From a bacterium (GTDB lineage Bacteria > Patescibacteriota > CG2-30-54-11), in NCBI GenBank assembly GCA_029573015.1, contig JAKQHK010000101.1, positions 1 through 43,487 of the forward strand: 43,487 nt of DNA. The letters are read 5' to 3'. Numbering within the stretch: the first letter of the stretch is position 1; the number at the start of each line of letters is the position of its first letter. A program made the position numbers and the translations under genes. The notes beneath the pieces are model-generated. The model was not told the origin of the DNA, did not search any database, and worked only from the letters and a program-made list of their open reading frames with translations. This document shows positions 16,078-24,097 of the stretch, in pieces.

Positions 16078-17100
16078 ATGCCCACCTATCATCTCAGCGA
16101 AACAGAACTGTCCTCTTGGGTTAATGCCATCATGGCGACGCAACCAGTCATCGGTCCGGTTGCCAAGAAATCACGCTTTGTCTTCGACCGACTCGAGGAC
16201 AGCGCCGATCTCCGGTTGGACTACGACACCACGATCCTGCCGCCCAAAAAAGCGTTCTTCCCTCCCAAACAGGATCTGCTCCATTTTGATGCAAGCGGCG
16301 TACGCGGCGCCATCAAACCTGAGTCCAAGGTTCTGTTCGGCGTGCACCCCTATGACATCAAAGCTATCCACATGCTCGACGTGCTGTTCGCCGAAGGCCA
16401 TCCTGATCATGCCTATCTTGCCAACCGGGAAGCAACAACGATTATCGGTTCCAGCGTCCAGAATCATTACCAACATGCCTTTTTCGGTACTGCCAGCCCG
16501 AGTGTCCCGGTGCAGGGGCATGATGCCTTCCTGACCAAAATTCCGGATGGCTACACCCTCGATATCCTTAGTGAAAAAGGACGGAAACTTATCGAGGGAC
16601 AAAATTTCAAGCCAGCCAGCGCCGAACAGACTGCTGCCAGCGAAAAAGTCAACGAAGACGCCAAAGCCAATTGCCCGGAAAAATTGACGTATACGTCTGA
16701 AGAAATCAAAGCCAAGCTCAAAGCCTCCTGGGACTCCCCCCTCTGGGAGGAAGCCAGCCAGGACTGCTTTTCCTGCGGCAGCTGCAATACCACCTGCTCG
16801 ACCTGCTACTGCTTCGATGTGCAGGACACCTGGAATATCGACCAGAAGTCAGGCAAACGCTACCGCCGCTGGGATGCCTGCATGACGACAGAATTCGCCG
16901 AGGTCTCAGTTCAGGGCGGCACAGAAAACTTCCGGGAGACCAAAGCAGCCCGCTACCGTCATCGTATGATGCGCAAGGCCGCCTATCTCAATGACAAGCT
17001 CGGCGGTCCTGCTTGCGTTGGCTGCGGACGCTGCTCCGGTGCCTGCACGGCTGACATCGCCAACCCGGTCAATTTCATCGACAAGCTTATGAAAAGCTAA
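16078..17100 (+). CDS. hydB: Group 3b NiFe hydrogenase, beta (iron-sulfur) subunit
   Basis: 340 aa from the ATG at 16078. An upstream TTG start at 16015 would precede the promoter. This is the electron-transfer subunit of soluble NAD(P)-linked hydrogenases (sulfhydrogenase type): it carries electrons between the small subunit and the flavin subunit. An alpha/beta N-terminal half (GVHPYDIKAIHMLD is typical of the family) is followed by a Cys-rich module DCFSCGSCNTTCSTCYCFD and a C-terminal ferredoxin-type motif CVGCGRCSGAC (Cys 313, 316, 319, 323), which would hold [4Fe-4S] clusters. It is the first gene of the cluster; the next gene follows after a 69-nt spacer of degenerate 'attctaaattct' words. 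Confidence 0.9.
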   Translation: MPTYHLSETELSSWVNAIMATQPVIGPVAKKSRFVFDRLEDSADLRLDYDTTILPPKKAFFPPKQDLLHFDASGVRGAIKPESKVLFGVHPYDIKAIHMLDVLFAEGHPDHAYLANREATTIIGSSVQNHYQHAFFGTASPSVPVQGHDAFLTKIPDGYTLDILSEKGRKLIEGQNFKPASAEQTAASEKVNEDAKANCPEKLTYTSEEIKAKLKASWDSPLWEEASQDCFSCGSCNTTCSTCYCFDVQDTWNIDQKSGKRYRRWDACMTTEFAEVSVQGGTENFRETKAARYRHRMMRKAAYLNDKLGGPACVGCGRCSGACTADIANPVNFIDKLMKS

Positions 17101-17169
17101 ATTCCAAATTCTGTATTCTAGATTCTATATTCTAAATTCTAGCCCCATTCTCTGTTCTAAGGAGCCCTC

Positions 17170-18018
17170 ATGACCTGTTCATGCGCCACCCATACTGAAA
17201 AAAAAGATGTCGGTATGCCCCAGGAAGCCTTAGTCCTGGAAGCGAAAATGATGACTGCCACGGAAAAACATTTCACCCTCAAGCTCCGTGACGGCTCGAA
17301 GTTCGAGTATGAACCAGGCCAGATCGTGGAAGCCGGCCTGTTCGGCTACGGCGAGATCCCTCTCGGTCTGTCCAGCTCGCCGACGCAGGAGGATTCGTTC
17401 GAACTGGTAGTACGCAAGGTCGGCAAGGTTTCTAGCGCCCTGCTCAAGCTGGAAAAGGGCGACAGCATGTACATTCGCGGCCCGCTCGGTCATGGGTTCC
17501 CCATGGAGGAGCTGCGTAACAGCGATGTGCTTATCGTAGCCGGAGGCATCGGACTCTGCCCGACCCGCAGCCTTATCCGCTATATCTGCGACCGCCGCGA
17601 GGAATTCAAGAAATTTACCCTGTTTTTCGGCGCCCGTTCTCCAAAAGAACAGCTCTTTACCGACGATCTCGCCAACTGGCGCTGCTCTATGGATGTTACC
17701 TATGATGAAACTGTTGATAAAGGAGATGACAGCTGGAAAGGCAATGTCGGCGTTATCACTACCCTGTTTGCCAAACACCCTGATCTGAGTCCGGAAACCA
17801 AAGTCATCGTTTGTGGACCGCCGATCATGTACAAATTTGTCATCCGTGAACTCGACAAGATCGGCATCCCGCACGAGAATGTCTTCGTCGACCTGGAGCG
17901 TCGCATGAAGTGCGGCATGGGTAAATGCGGTCACTGCCAGATTAATGACAAATACACCTGCAAGGACGGACCAGTCTTCAGATTCTCTGAGATTGAAAAC
18001 CTTCCGGAAGCTATCTAA
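17170..18018 (+). CDS. hydG: Group 3b NiFe hydrogenase, gamma (FAD/NAD(P)-binding) subunit
   Basis: 282 aa, ferredoxin-NADP reductase fold. It is the diaphorase subunit that exchanges electrons with NAD(P)H. An FAD barrel (about 18-108, with GYGEIPLGLSSSP) is followed by a nucleotide domain with VAGGIGLCPTRSL (123-135) and VCGPPIMYKF (214-223). A C-terminal [2Fe-2S] site is made by Cys248, 253, 256 and 264 (MKCGMGKCGHC...YTC). An AAGGAG lies 6 nt before the ATG. The N-terminal MTCSCATHTE extension carries two extra Cys. The next hydrogenase gene is displaced 470 nt by a four-helix-bundle cassette. Confidence 0.92.
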   Translation: MTCSCATHTEKKDVGMPQEALVLEAKMMTATEKHFTLKLRDGSKFEYEPGQIVEAGLFGYGEIPLGLSSSPTQEDSFELVVRKVGKVSSALLKLEKGDSMYIRGPLGHGFPMEELRNSDVLIVAGGIGLCPTRSLIRYICDRREEFKKFTLFFGARSPKEQLFTDDLANWRCSMDVTYDETVDKGDDSWKGNVGVITTLFAKHPDLSPETKVIVCGPPIMYKFVIRELDKIGIPHENVFVDLERRMKCGMGKCGHCQINDKYTCKDGPVFRFSEIENLPEAI

Positions 18019-18454
18019 TACAATTTCTAATTGATCTAATTTCTAATTGACCTAAACGAGCGGGATGAATAACAATGAGAAAAAATGGAATCTAGAAGAA
18101 AGAACCGCACGATTTGGGGAAGCAATAATTGAACTTTGTAGCAAAGTGCCAAGAAATGAAATCACCAGACCTATCATTACTCAGCTCGTTAAAGCCGGGA
18201 CAAGCGTTGGGGCAAATTACTGTGAAGCAGACGACGCAGAAAGTAAAAATGACTTCAGGCACAAAATTGGAATTTGTAAAAAAGAATCACGGGAATCCAA
18301 GCATTTTCTCAGAATGCTATTAAAAGCTACGTCCTCAATAGAAACAGATATTGCACCTCTCTCCCAAGAAGCCAAAGAATTGAACCTTATCTTCAACACT
18401 ATTTTTCGAAAAGTATCCGATTAGAAATTAGGCCAATTAGGTCAATTAGAATTT
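18019..18454. mobile_element. Inverted-repeat-flanked cassette carrying a four-helix-bundle gene
   Basis: Left flank 18022-18053 holds two 16-nt direct copies of AATTTCTAATTGA(T/C)CT. Right flank 18420-18454 reads TTAGAAATTAGGCCAATTAGG and onward, the reverse complement of the left type (AATTCTAATTGACCTAATT). The two flanks thus form imperfect inverted repeats around a single ORF, inserted between two hydrogenase genes that are normally adjacent. No transposase is present. Whether it is mobile is inference. Confidence 0.5.
18065..18424 (+). CDS. Four-helix-bundle protein (23S rRNA IVS / S23 type)
   Basis: 119 aa, all helical. Family marks: WNLEERTARFGEAIIELC, RNEITRPIITQLVKAGTSVGANYCEAD (the conserved 'SvgaNy.EA' turn, split here by text only), then FRHKIGICKKESRESKHFLRML. 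It belongs to the family first found inside intervening sequences of 23S rRNA and later as stand-alone genes; related bundles (Avd) bind nucleic acid in retroelements. The cellular role is unknown. There is no clear Shine-Dalgarno, and base use is more AT-rich than in the hydrogenase genes on either side. Inverted repeats flank it. It probably arrived by insertion and plays no part in hydrogen metabolism. Confidence 0.85.
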   Translation: MNNNEKKWNLEERTARFGEAIIELCSKVPRNEITRPIITQLVKAGTSVGANYCEADDAESKNDFRHKIGICKKESRESKHFLRMLLKATSSIETDIAPLSQEAKELNLIFNTIFRKVSD

Positions 18455-18488
18455 TTCTGTTTGTAAACTTAACGTCAAGAGACACCCC

Positions 18489-19250
18489 ATGGGAAAAGCA
18501 AAATGTGCCTGGTTCGATTTCACCTCCTGCGAAGGCTGCCAGATCGAGATGACCAATTTCGGCGAACCCTTCCTTGAACTGCTCGAACATGTCCAGCCCG
18601 TGGAATTCCGGGAAGCTATGAGCGAAAAAGCTGAAGAAATCGATGTCGCCTTCATCGAGGGTTCTTTCAGCCGCGAAGCAGACCGGGCCCGCCTCGAAGA
18701 CATTCGCAAGCGTGCCAAAATCGTCGTTGCTTATGGTGCCTGCGCCACCTCGGGCGGCATCAATGCCCTGAAAAATCATCAGGATCGGGAAGACTACAAG
18801 GAGTTTGTCTACGGCAAGGACAAGGACATGCCCCATCTCGATACACAGGAAGCCAAACCGATCAGCGCCGCCATCAAGGTTGACTATGAAATCCGTGGCT
18901 GTCCGATCAGCAGAGACGATTTTGTCAATGTTGTCTCCCAGCTCCTGCATGGTACAGAAAAAGTCTATATCCCCTCATATCCGGTTTGTGTGGAATGCAA
19001 GCTACGGGAAACCGTTTGCCAGTATGATCAGGGTGGCCATTGCCTCGGCCAGATTGCTCGGGCTGGCTGCGGCGCTCCCTGCCCGGCTGACGGCATCCCC
19101 TGCGAAGCTTGTCGCGGGCTTATCGACCATCCCAATCTGGAAGCCAGCGTCAAAGTTTTAAAAGAAAAAGGCAAACTGCCAGCCCGATGGGCGGAAAGCA
19201 AGGCACGCATGTTTACCGCTAATTTGCTGCCTGACGCAAAAGCAGATTAA
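18489..19250 (+). CDS. hydD: Group 3b NiFe hydrogenase small (delta) subunit
   Basis: 253 aa. It carries the FeS chain next to the active-site subunit. The proximal cluster ligands are Cys14 and Cys17 (TSCEGC), Cys85 (GACATSGG) and Cys138 (RGCPIS). The C-terminal part has eight more Cys at 167, 170, 177, 185, 194, 198, 205 and 208 ([37 protein letters not shown]), enough for two further [4Fe-4S] clusters. No Tat signal is present, which fits a cytoplasmic bidirectional enzyme. It is separated from hydG by the inserted cassette and followed by rubrerythrin after 56 nt. Confidence 0.93.
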   Translation: MGKAKCAWFDFTSCEGCQIEMTNFGEPFLELLEHVQPVEFREAMSEKAEEIDVAFIEGSFSREADRARLEDIRKRAKIVVAYGACATSGGINALKNHQDREDYKEFVYGKDKDMPHLDTQEAKPISAAIKVDYEIRGCPISRDDFVNVVSQLLHGTEKVYIPSYPVCVECKLRETVCQYDQGGHCLGQIARAGCGAPCPADGIPCEACRGLIDHPNLEASVKVLKEKGKLPARWAESKARMFTANLLPDAKAD

Positions 19251-19306
19251 ATTCATGTTATTTTCAAATCGACAATTTTCAATTTTCTAATCAAGGTAGT
19301 ACAGCC

Positions 19307-19882
19307 ATGACCTCCATCAAAGGCACCCAGACCGAACAAAATCTGCTTAAATCGTTTGCCGGCGAGTCTCAGGCCCGCATGCGCTACGACTACTTTGCCA
19401 AGCAGGCGCTCAAAGACGGCTACGTCCAGATCTCGAAATTTTTTGATGAAACAGCCCGCAATGAAAAAGAGCATGCCAAACGCTTTTTCAAGTTTCTTGA
19501 GGGCGGCATGCTGGAAATAACTGCCAGCTATCCGGCTGGCCGGATCGGAACGACTGCCGAGAACCTGCTCGCGTCCGCGGATGGTGAAAAAGAAGAATGG
19601 ACTGAGCTCTATCCGGAATTTGCGAAAATTGCGGACGAAGAAGGCTTCAAGGAAATCGCCGTGGTATTCCGGATGATCGCTCGGGCAGAAAAAGCGCACG
19701 AAACCCGCTATCGCAAGCTGTTAGACAATATTGAAAAAAATCACGTTTTTGCCCGCAGTGAGAAGATAGTCTGGAAATGCGACAACTGCGGCTATATACA
19801 TGAGGGTGACACCGCGCCGGATCAGTGCCCTGCCTGCGCGCATCCCCAGGCACACTTTGAACTGTTTGTCGAAAACTACTAA
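19307..19882 (+). CDS. rbr: Rubrerythrin
   Basis: 191 aa. A ferritin-like four-helix domain (about 1-145) carries diiron ligands in [28 protein letters not shown] and [14 protein letters not shown]-terminal rubredoxin-like domain has [13 protein letters not shown] and DQCPACAHP as the Fe(Cys)4 site. It is a cytosolic peroxide reductase of anaerobes, supplied with electrons by NAD(P)H through a rubredoxin or reductase. Its place inside the hydrogenase cluster suggests protection of the enzyme, or use of H2-derived reducing power against peroxide. AAGG lies about 10 nt before the ATG. Confidence 0.95.
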   Translation: MTSIKGTQTEQNLLKSFAGESQARMRYDYFAKQALKDGYVQISKFFDETARNEKEHAKRFFKFLEGGMLEITASYPAGRIGTTAENLLASADGEKEEWTELYPEFAKIADEEGFKEIAVVFRMIARAEKAHETRYRKLLDNIEKNHVFARSEKIVWKCDNCGYIHEGDTAPDQCPACAHPQAHFELFVENY

Positions 19883-19970
19883 ACTTCCCCACCTGACACA
19901 ATCTGCTCTGTAGAGAACTCGCTTTATCAACCCGATTTAACACGTGCAGCGCACCTTACCATCATCATCC

Positions 19971-20933
19971 CTACCGGCGACTGGTTTGTATCGTCAAATG
20001 CTTTTCGACGAGCTGTAGCAATGAATCAATCAATTGCTTCTTGTCGATAGCAATTCCATACTCGCGCGCCCGCTGAACCATAGGTTGACTGAGATGCTCG
20101 GCAACGACTCGCTGTGCTGATTGTTGCTCTGCAACCAGCTCAAGCGAAACACGATATTGATCCGGACGAAGACCAAGGCTTCTCTGATATACCTGCCACA
20201 TCCGCTGCAGAGGCTCGCCGGTTAAATAACCAAGCAGCCATTTGCCCGGCTCAGAATTCTCCCGCGATAATGCATCCACGATTTGTTCACTACTCCGTCT
20301 CCTCCGACTGATACCTTCCAACCCTGTTCCCGGATCGTGATCCTGTTGTCGTTGCATCCAATAAGTATATTCCTGTAGTAACCGAATTTTTAACAACGGA
20401 TCGCTATCCCAGCCAGTAACAATAGTGCGGAAAAGCTCGATATCAGCATTATCATTCGATCCTGTTGATATAGCAGCTTCCGGCAATTGATTCAAGACTT
20501 GTAACAGATACTCATGAATTGTCTCTAAAACTGCACCCTCATCTACTGCCTGTGAATGCTCAACTGCCCGCTTGCGAGCAGGAACCCTCATCATCAGAGC
20601 TCCGTCTGCCGCAGCCTGGAGATTTTGCAATCTGACTTCTGTAGCATCAAAATTTCGGCGACTTCGTCTTCGAGCCAATGTGCTAGCCAATTTTTCAAGC
20701 CATTCCTGGTTACGATCTATCCATTCAGATATTCTGTTGTATGAACCTTGAGAGGCGATTTGCTTTTCAACTTGCGCTACCCCGCTGGCGACCATACATA
20801 ATCCATCTAAACTACTGCCTGATTGCTTTTTCAAAACTTGATCAATAGCAGCTATCAGCTGATCTCCATGATTTTCACCATTTTGTTCGTATTCTAATCC
20901 AGGCAGACCCGCGCGGAACTCGGAAAGTGACAT
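19971..20933 (-). CDS. Hypothetical helical protein on the opposite strand within the hydrogenase cluster
   Basis: 320 aa, no family recognised. Predicted soluble and mainly helical, rich in Gln, Arg, Glu and Leu. There is an Arg-rich patch at 87-93 (RRRSRRN) and another further on (ISRRRRSSEQ). No signal peptide, membrane helix, Cys cluster or catalytic motif is visible. It is read against the hydrogenase genes and has a good promoter of its own (20971-20999), so it is an independent insertion into the cluster. The coding potential is clear from the long open frame and the lack of any competing frame. The two basic patches could bind nucleic acid, but that is a guess. Confidence 0.75.
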   Translation of the reverse strand: MSLSEFRAGLPGLEYEQNGENHGDQLIAAIDQVLKKQSGSSLDGLCMVASGVAQVEKQIASQGSYNRISEWIDRNQEWLEKLASTLARRRSRRNFDATEVRLQNLQAAADGALMMRVPARKRAVEHSQAVDEGAVLETIHEYLLQVLNQLPEAAISTGSNDNADIELFRTIVTGWDSDPLLKIRLLQEYTYWMQRQQDHDPGTGLEGISRRRRSSEQIVDALSRENSEPGKWLLGYLTGEPLQRMWQVYQRSLGLRPDQYRVSLELVAEQQSAQRVVAEHLSQPMVQRAREYGIAIDKKQLIDSLLQLVEKHLTIQTSRR

Positions 20934-20970
20934 TGTTAAGCTTTTTTAATATATCTTACCTTTTCTTTAT

Positions 20971-20999
20971 ATTGTACGAAATACCATCATAGGTGTCAA
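20971..20999 (-). promoter_or_regulatory. Near-consensus sigma70 promoter for the 320-aa gene
   Basis: On the minus strand a perfect TTGACA (20999-20994), 17 nt, then TACAAT (20976-20971), one base from consensus. It is the best promoter match I see in the window. It lies in the 123-nt gap shared with the hydrogenase large-subunit gene, whose own promoter must also lie here if it is not read from upstream. Confidence 0.7.
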
Positions 21000-21056
21000 A
21001 ATACCTTCTATCAATAATTTAACCTGATACTTACCTAATTAACCGGGAACTAACGT

Positions 21057-22376
21057 ATGTCCAAGAATATCAGTATCGATGTCCACCACCTCACCCGGGT
21101 CGAGGGCCACGGCAATATCGTGGTCGATGTCAAAAACGGCACTGTTGAAAAATGCGAGTGGCAGGTACCCGAAGCGCCCCGCTTTTTTGAAGCCATGATC
21201 CGCGGCCGCCATTATACCGAGGTAGCCCGCATCACCAGCCGCATCTGCGGCATCTGCGCTGTCGGCCACACCCTCGCCTCGCTCAAGGCCACGGAAAACG
21301 CGCTCGGCATACAGATTACCAAGCAAACAGAGCTTTTGCGCCGCATCCTCAAGCATGGAGAAAATGCTGATTCGCACATTTTGCACGTCTACTTCCTGGT
21401 CGCGCCTGATCTGGTCGGCGCACCTTCGGTTTTTCCGCTTGCTGAATCGCATCCTGATGTAGTTAAACGCGCCTTGCGCATGAAAAAAATCACCTGCGAC
21501 TGGGCCAGCCTGATCGGCGGGCGCAGCACCCATCCCACCAAACCGGTGCCGGGAGGTTTTGCCTCAATACCGACGAAAAAAGAACTCGAAGAACTCAAGA
21601 ACAAACTGTTAAACACCTTTGTCCCCGATGCGGTTGAAACCTTCAAGCTCCTCCAGACGCTCGCGCCAAACATTCCTGCCTTCGAACGCCCCACCGAATA
21701 CATCGGTCTGGTAGATGAAGTTGAGTACGGCTTGTACGACGGCCAAATCGGCTCGCTCATGCCGGACGGGACGAAAACCATCTACGAGGTTTCAGAATAC
21801 CGTTCTGTAACCAATGAATGGGTTAGCCCACTATCAACCGCCAAATTTACGAAACACAACCTCGAAAGCTACATGGCTGGAGCCCTTGCACGCATCAATC
21901 TCAACTATAATCAACTGCACCCGGAAGCGAAAAAAATCGCTGAGGGGCTAGGATTCAAAACCCCTGTCTTTAATCCTTACTTCAATTCCGTTGCTCAGTT
22001 CATCGAAGCAGTCCATTCTGCCTATATGACCGTTGGCTTTATCGATGAACTGCTCGCTATAGGACTCAAGGATGAGGAACCAGTCAAGCCGACCAAATAT
22101 AGCAAGGGTGCGGGTGCAACCGAAGTCCCGCGCGGCATTCTCTTCCATGAATACGAGTACGATGACGAAGGTTTCTGCCTGGGTGGCAACTGCATCATCC
22201 CGACCAACCAGAATCATGCCAACATCCAGCAGGATTTCAACAAGCTTGTTCCGGAAATGCTCGCGGCTGACAAATCAGAAGCCGAGATGACCCTTGGTCT
22301 TGAGATGCTCGTCAGAGCCTATGATCCCTGTATCAGCTGCTCCACGCACTATCTGGACATTAAGTTTAAGAAGTAA
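21057..22376 (+). CDS. hydA: Group 3b NiFe hydrogenase large (alpha, catalytic) subunit
   Basis: 439 aa. It binds the Ni-Fe(CN)2CO centre that splits or forms H2. Seen in the sequence: HHLTRVEGHGN (10-20, L1 region), RICGIC (62-67; Cys64 and Cys67) and DPCISC (423-428; Cys425 and Cys428). After CSTH (431) come eight residues (YLDIKFKK) that would be the tail cut off by the maturation protease encoded at 27390. The sequence fits group 3b/3d-like soluble enzymes; the company of hydB, hydG and hydD selects 3b. It is cut off from the other subunit genes by a reversed gene and ends at a strong terminator (22466-22494). Confidence 0.95.
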   Translation: MSKNISIDVHHLTRVEGHGNIVVDVKNGTVEKCEWQVPEAPRFFEAMIRGRHYTEVARITSRICGICAVGHTLASLKATENALGIQITKQTELLRRILKHGENADSHILHVYFLVAPDLVGAPSVFPLAESHPDVVKRALRMKKITCDWASLIGGRSTHPTKPVPGGFASIPTKKELEELKNKLLNTFVPDAVETFKLLQTLAPNIPAFERPTEYIGLVDEVEYGLYDGQIGSLMPDGTKTIYEVSEYRSVTNEWVSPLSTAKFTKHNLESYMAGALARINLNYNQLHPEAKKIAEGLGFKTPVFNPYFNSVAQFIEAVHSAYMTVGFIDELLAIGLKDEEPVKPTKYSKGAGATEVPRGILFHEYEYDDEGFCLGGNCIIPTNQNHANIQQDFNKLVPEMLAADKSEAEMTLGLEMLVRAYDPCISCSTHYLDIKFKK

Positions 22377-22465
22377 GACAGCTCAGTTAAAATGCGGCGT
22401 CAGTTTGCATGATAATTAGAAATGCCTTATCCCGAGTGTAACGAGAGATCGACAACTATATATTT

Positions 22466-22494
22466 AGCCAGCTCACGATGAGCTGGCTTTTTTA
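22466..22494 (+). terminator. Terminator of the hydrogenase large-subunit gene
   Basis: AGCCAGCTCA / TGAGCTGGCT, 10 bp, loop CGA, followed by TTTTT. The stem core is the same as in the terminator at 23728. Confidence 0.9.
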
Positions 22495-22506
22495 GTTTAA
22501 TAATCA

Positions 22507-22536
22507 TTGCTATGGTGGGTAAAAAAGAAGTATAAT
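22507..22536 (+). promoter_or_regulatory. Promoter of the Cache-PAS gene
   Basis: TTGCTA (22507-22512), 18 nt, perfect TATAAT (22531-22536), about 60 nt before the ATG at 22603. It sits just past the hydA terminator, so the PAS gene is a separate unit. Confidence 0.55.
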
Positions 22537-22602
22537 TAAATGATTAACGTCTGATCGAAATCATGCGTTAAGCTTTTTTCTGTAACACAAAGAGGATAAA
22601 AA

Positions 22603-23697
22603 ATGAAAATTAAAATCAAGGAATCAATTTATTCTGATTTTTTTCCATGGTTTAACGCGGCGCTTATTTCGATTGCCTGCATTATTTTTGGCATTTTTTA
22701 TACAACTATTGTCGTAAATACTACCAAGAATAATGTGAAAAAAGAGCTGTCTATCCAAGTCAATACTGCTGCAGCCGCACTCCATCCGGAATATATTGGT
22801 TCCGAAAAGCTACTCGACATGCACTCCCTCGAATACACCACCACCCTCGAACAACTCCGCCGGGTCACGGCAGCGAACCCCAATGTACACTGGTACTATA
22901 TGATGGCGAAACAAGGAGAAAACATCATTTGGACAGTTGATCCTGATACTACTTCTGAACAAACACCCGCGGGAGAAATCTGGGACAATCCCACGGAGGA
23001 TGTATGGGAGATATTTGAAACAGGCGAATCATCAGTAACTGGCCCTGTAACTGATGAATGGGGCACCTGGGTCAGCGCCATGGCTGCCATAAAAAATGCC
23101 CAAGGTGAAATTGTAGGTGTTCTCGGACTGGATGTCGAGGCAAAGGATTGGTACACGCAAATCAATGCTCAAATAAGACGTGCATGTTCTATTTCCTTCT
23201 TGGTCTGGGTCATACTCGAGCTCAGTCTGGTGGCATATTTTGTACGTCTTAAGTATATCAAGCATATCCGGGCGCTCAATGCTGATTTACAGAGAGAGCT
23301 TGAGGATCGAAAAGATATCGAAGAGATGCTCTGGGAAGCGGAAAATCGTTTCAAGGATATTACCCAAAGTTGTGGTGATTGGTGCTGGGAAATTGATAAC
23401 ACTGGCAAATACACCTATGTACTGGGCAATTGTCAGGAAGCGCTCGGTTACACAGCTAAAGAGATGGTTGGAAAAAACGTTACTGATTTCTTTCCTGCAG
23501 AACAGGCTGATCAATTAACCGCAGAACTCAAAGACGGCTTGGAACGACACGCTCCCATCAAGGACTGGAAGAATGCAAAGAAAACCAAGGATGGCCGCAC
23601 CATTACTGTAGTGAGCAATGGTGTCCCAATGATTGATCAAGATGGCTGCGTAGTCGGCTATCGTGGTGTGAGCCGAGTCATTTTAACCAAAAAATAA
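22603..23697 (+). CDS. Membrane sensor with extracytoplasmic Cache-like and cytoplasmic PAS domain, no output domain
   Basis: 364 aa. TM1 at about 18-38, an external domain at about 40-190 of the Cache type (EYTTTLEQLRRVTAANPNV, VHWYYMMAK, WGTWVSAMAAIKNAQGEIV, VLGLDVEAKDW), TM2 at about 193-213, a coiled-coil linker (RALNADLQRELEDRKDIEEM), and one PAS domain at about 246-362 (CWEIDNTGKYTYVLGNCQE, GKNVTDFFPAEQ, GCVVGYRGVSRVI). The chain stops at LTKK, just where a histidine kinase or GGDEF domain usually begins. Either it is a truncated kinase or a one-part sensor acting on a partner. A GAGGAT Shine-Dalgarno and its own promoter and terminator suggest that it is functional as it stands. Confidence 0.85.
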   Translation: MKIKIKESIYSDFFPWFNAALISIACIIFGIFYTTIVVNTTKNNVKKELSIQVNTAAAALHPEYIGSEKLLDMHSLEYTTTLEQLRRVTAANPNVHWYYMMAKQGENIIWTVDPDTTSEQTPAGEIWDNPTEDVWEIFETGESSVTGPVTDEWGTWVSAMAAIKNAQGEIVGVLGLDVEAKDWYTQINAQIRRACSISFLVWVILELSLVAYFVRLKYIKHIRALNADLQRELEDRKDIEEMLWEAENRFKDITQSCGDWCWEIDNTGKYTYVLGNCQEALGYTAKEMVGKNVTDFFPAEQADQLTAELKDGLERHAPIKDWKNAKKTKDGRTITVVSNGVPMIDQDGCVVGYRGVSRVILTKK

Positions 23698-23727
23698 TTG
23701 AGTACTCGTTATGTTCACTCTGGTTAA

Positions 23728-23754
23728 AGCCAGCTCTTCGCGAGCTGGCTTTTT
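23728..23754 (+). terminator. Terminator of the Cache-PAS gene
   Basis: AGCCAGCTC / GAGCTGGCT with loop TTCGC, then TTTT. The stem is nearly identical to the hydA terminator 1.26 kb upstream. Confidence 0.85.
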
Positions 23755-23850
23755 AGATATTTCAATCCGCAGGCACGGCGTTAAGTTGTTTGAGAATTAG
23801 TAATGTCTACCCCTAGCCTGACAAAGGATAAAAAAGGCACCAGACACAGC

Positions 23851-23932
23851 GGATCCTCCGCCGAGAAACCAGGAAATGAAAAATCAAGTAAACTTAACTA
23901 ATCAAACCAAGAATCCGAATGGCGGAGGATCC
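23851..23932. repeat. 12-bp inverted repeat around 58 nt
   Basis: GGATCCTCCGCC (23851-23862) and its exact complement GGCGGAGGATCC (23921-23932). In the 400-nt gap 23698-24097 I see no supported gene. A 33-codon plus-strand ORF starts inside the repeat at 23877, and a 62-codon minus-strand ORF crosses it, but neither has convincing signals. Confidence 0.6.
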
Positions 23933-24097
23933 ACTAGAAGTGTAACCTGTATTTTCAAATATAGCAATACAATTTGAAAAAGCCTCATCACGATGCACAT
24001 TAATGCAGAACGTTTGCCAGCGTAAAAAAAAGGAAGTGACTTCTGAGTAGGATTTGCTGTACGATACCGCTGAATTATCCATTACCCGAGGTCAACG

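Noticed and set aside
23894-24082. 62-aa minus-strand frame across the inverted repeat
   Set aside because: No recognisable family, no ribosome site, and it lies in a structured gap. Not enough support to call a gene.
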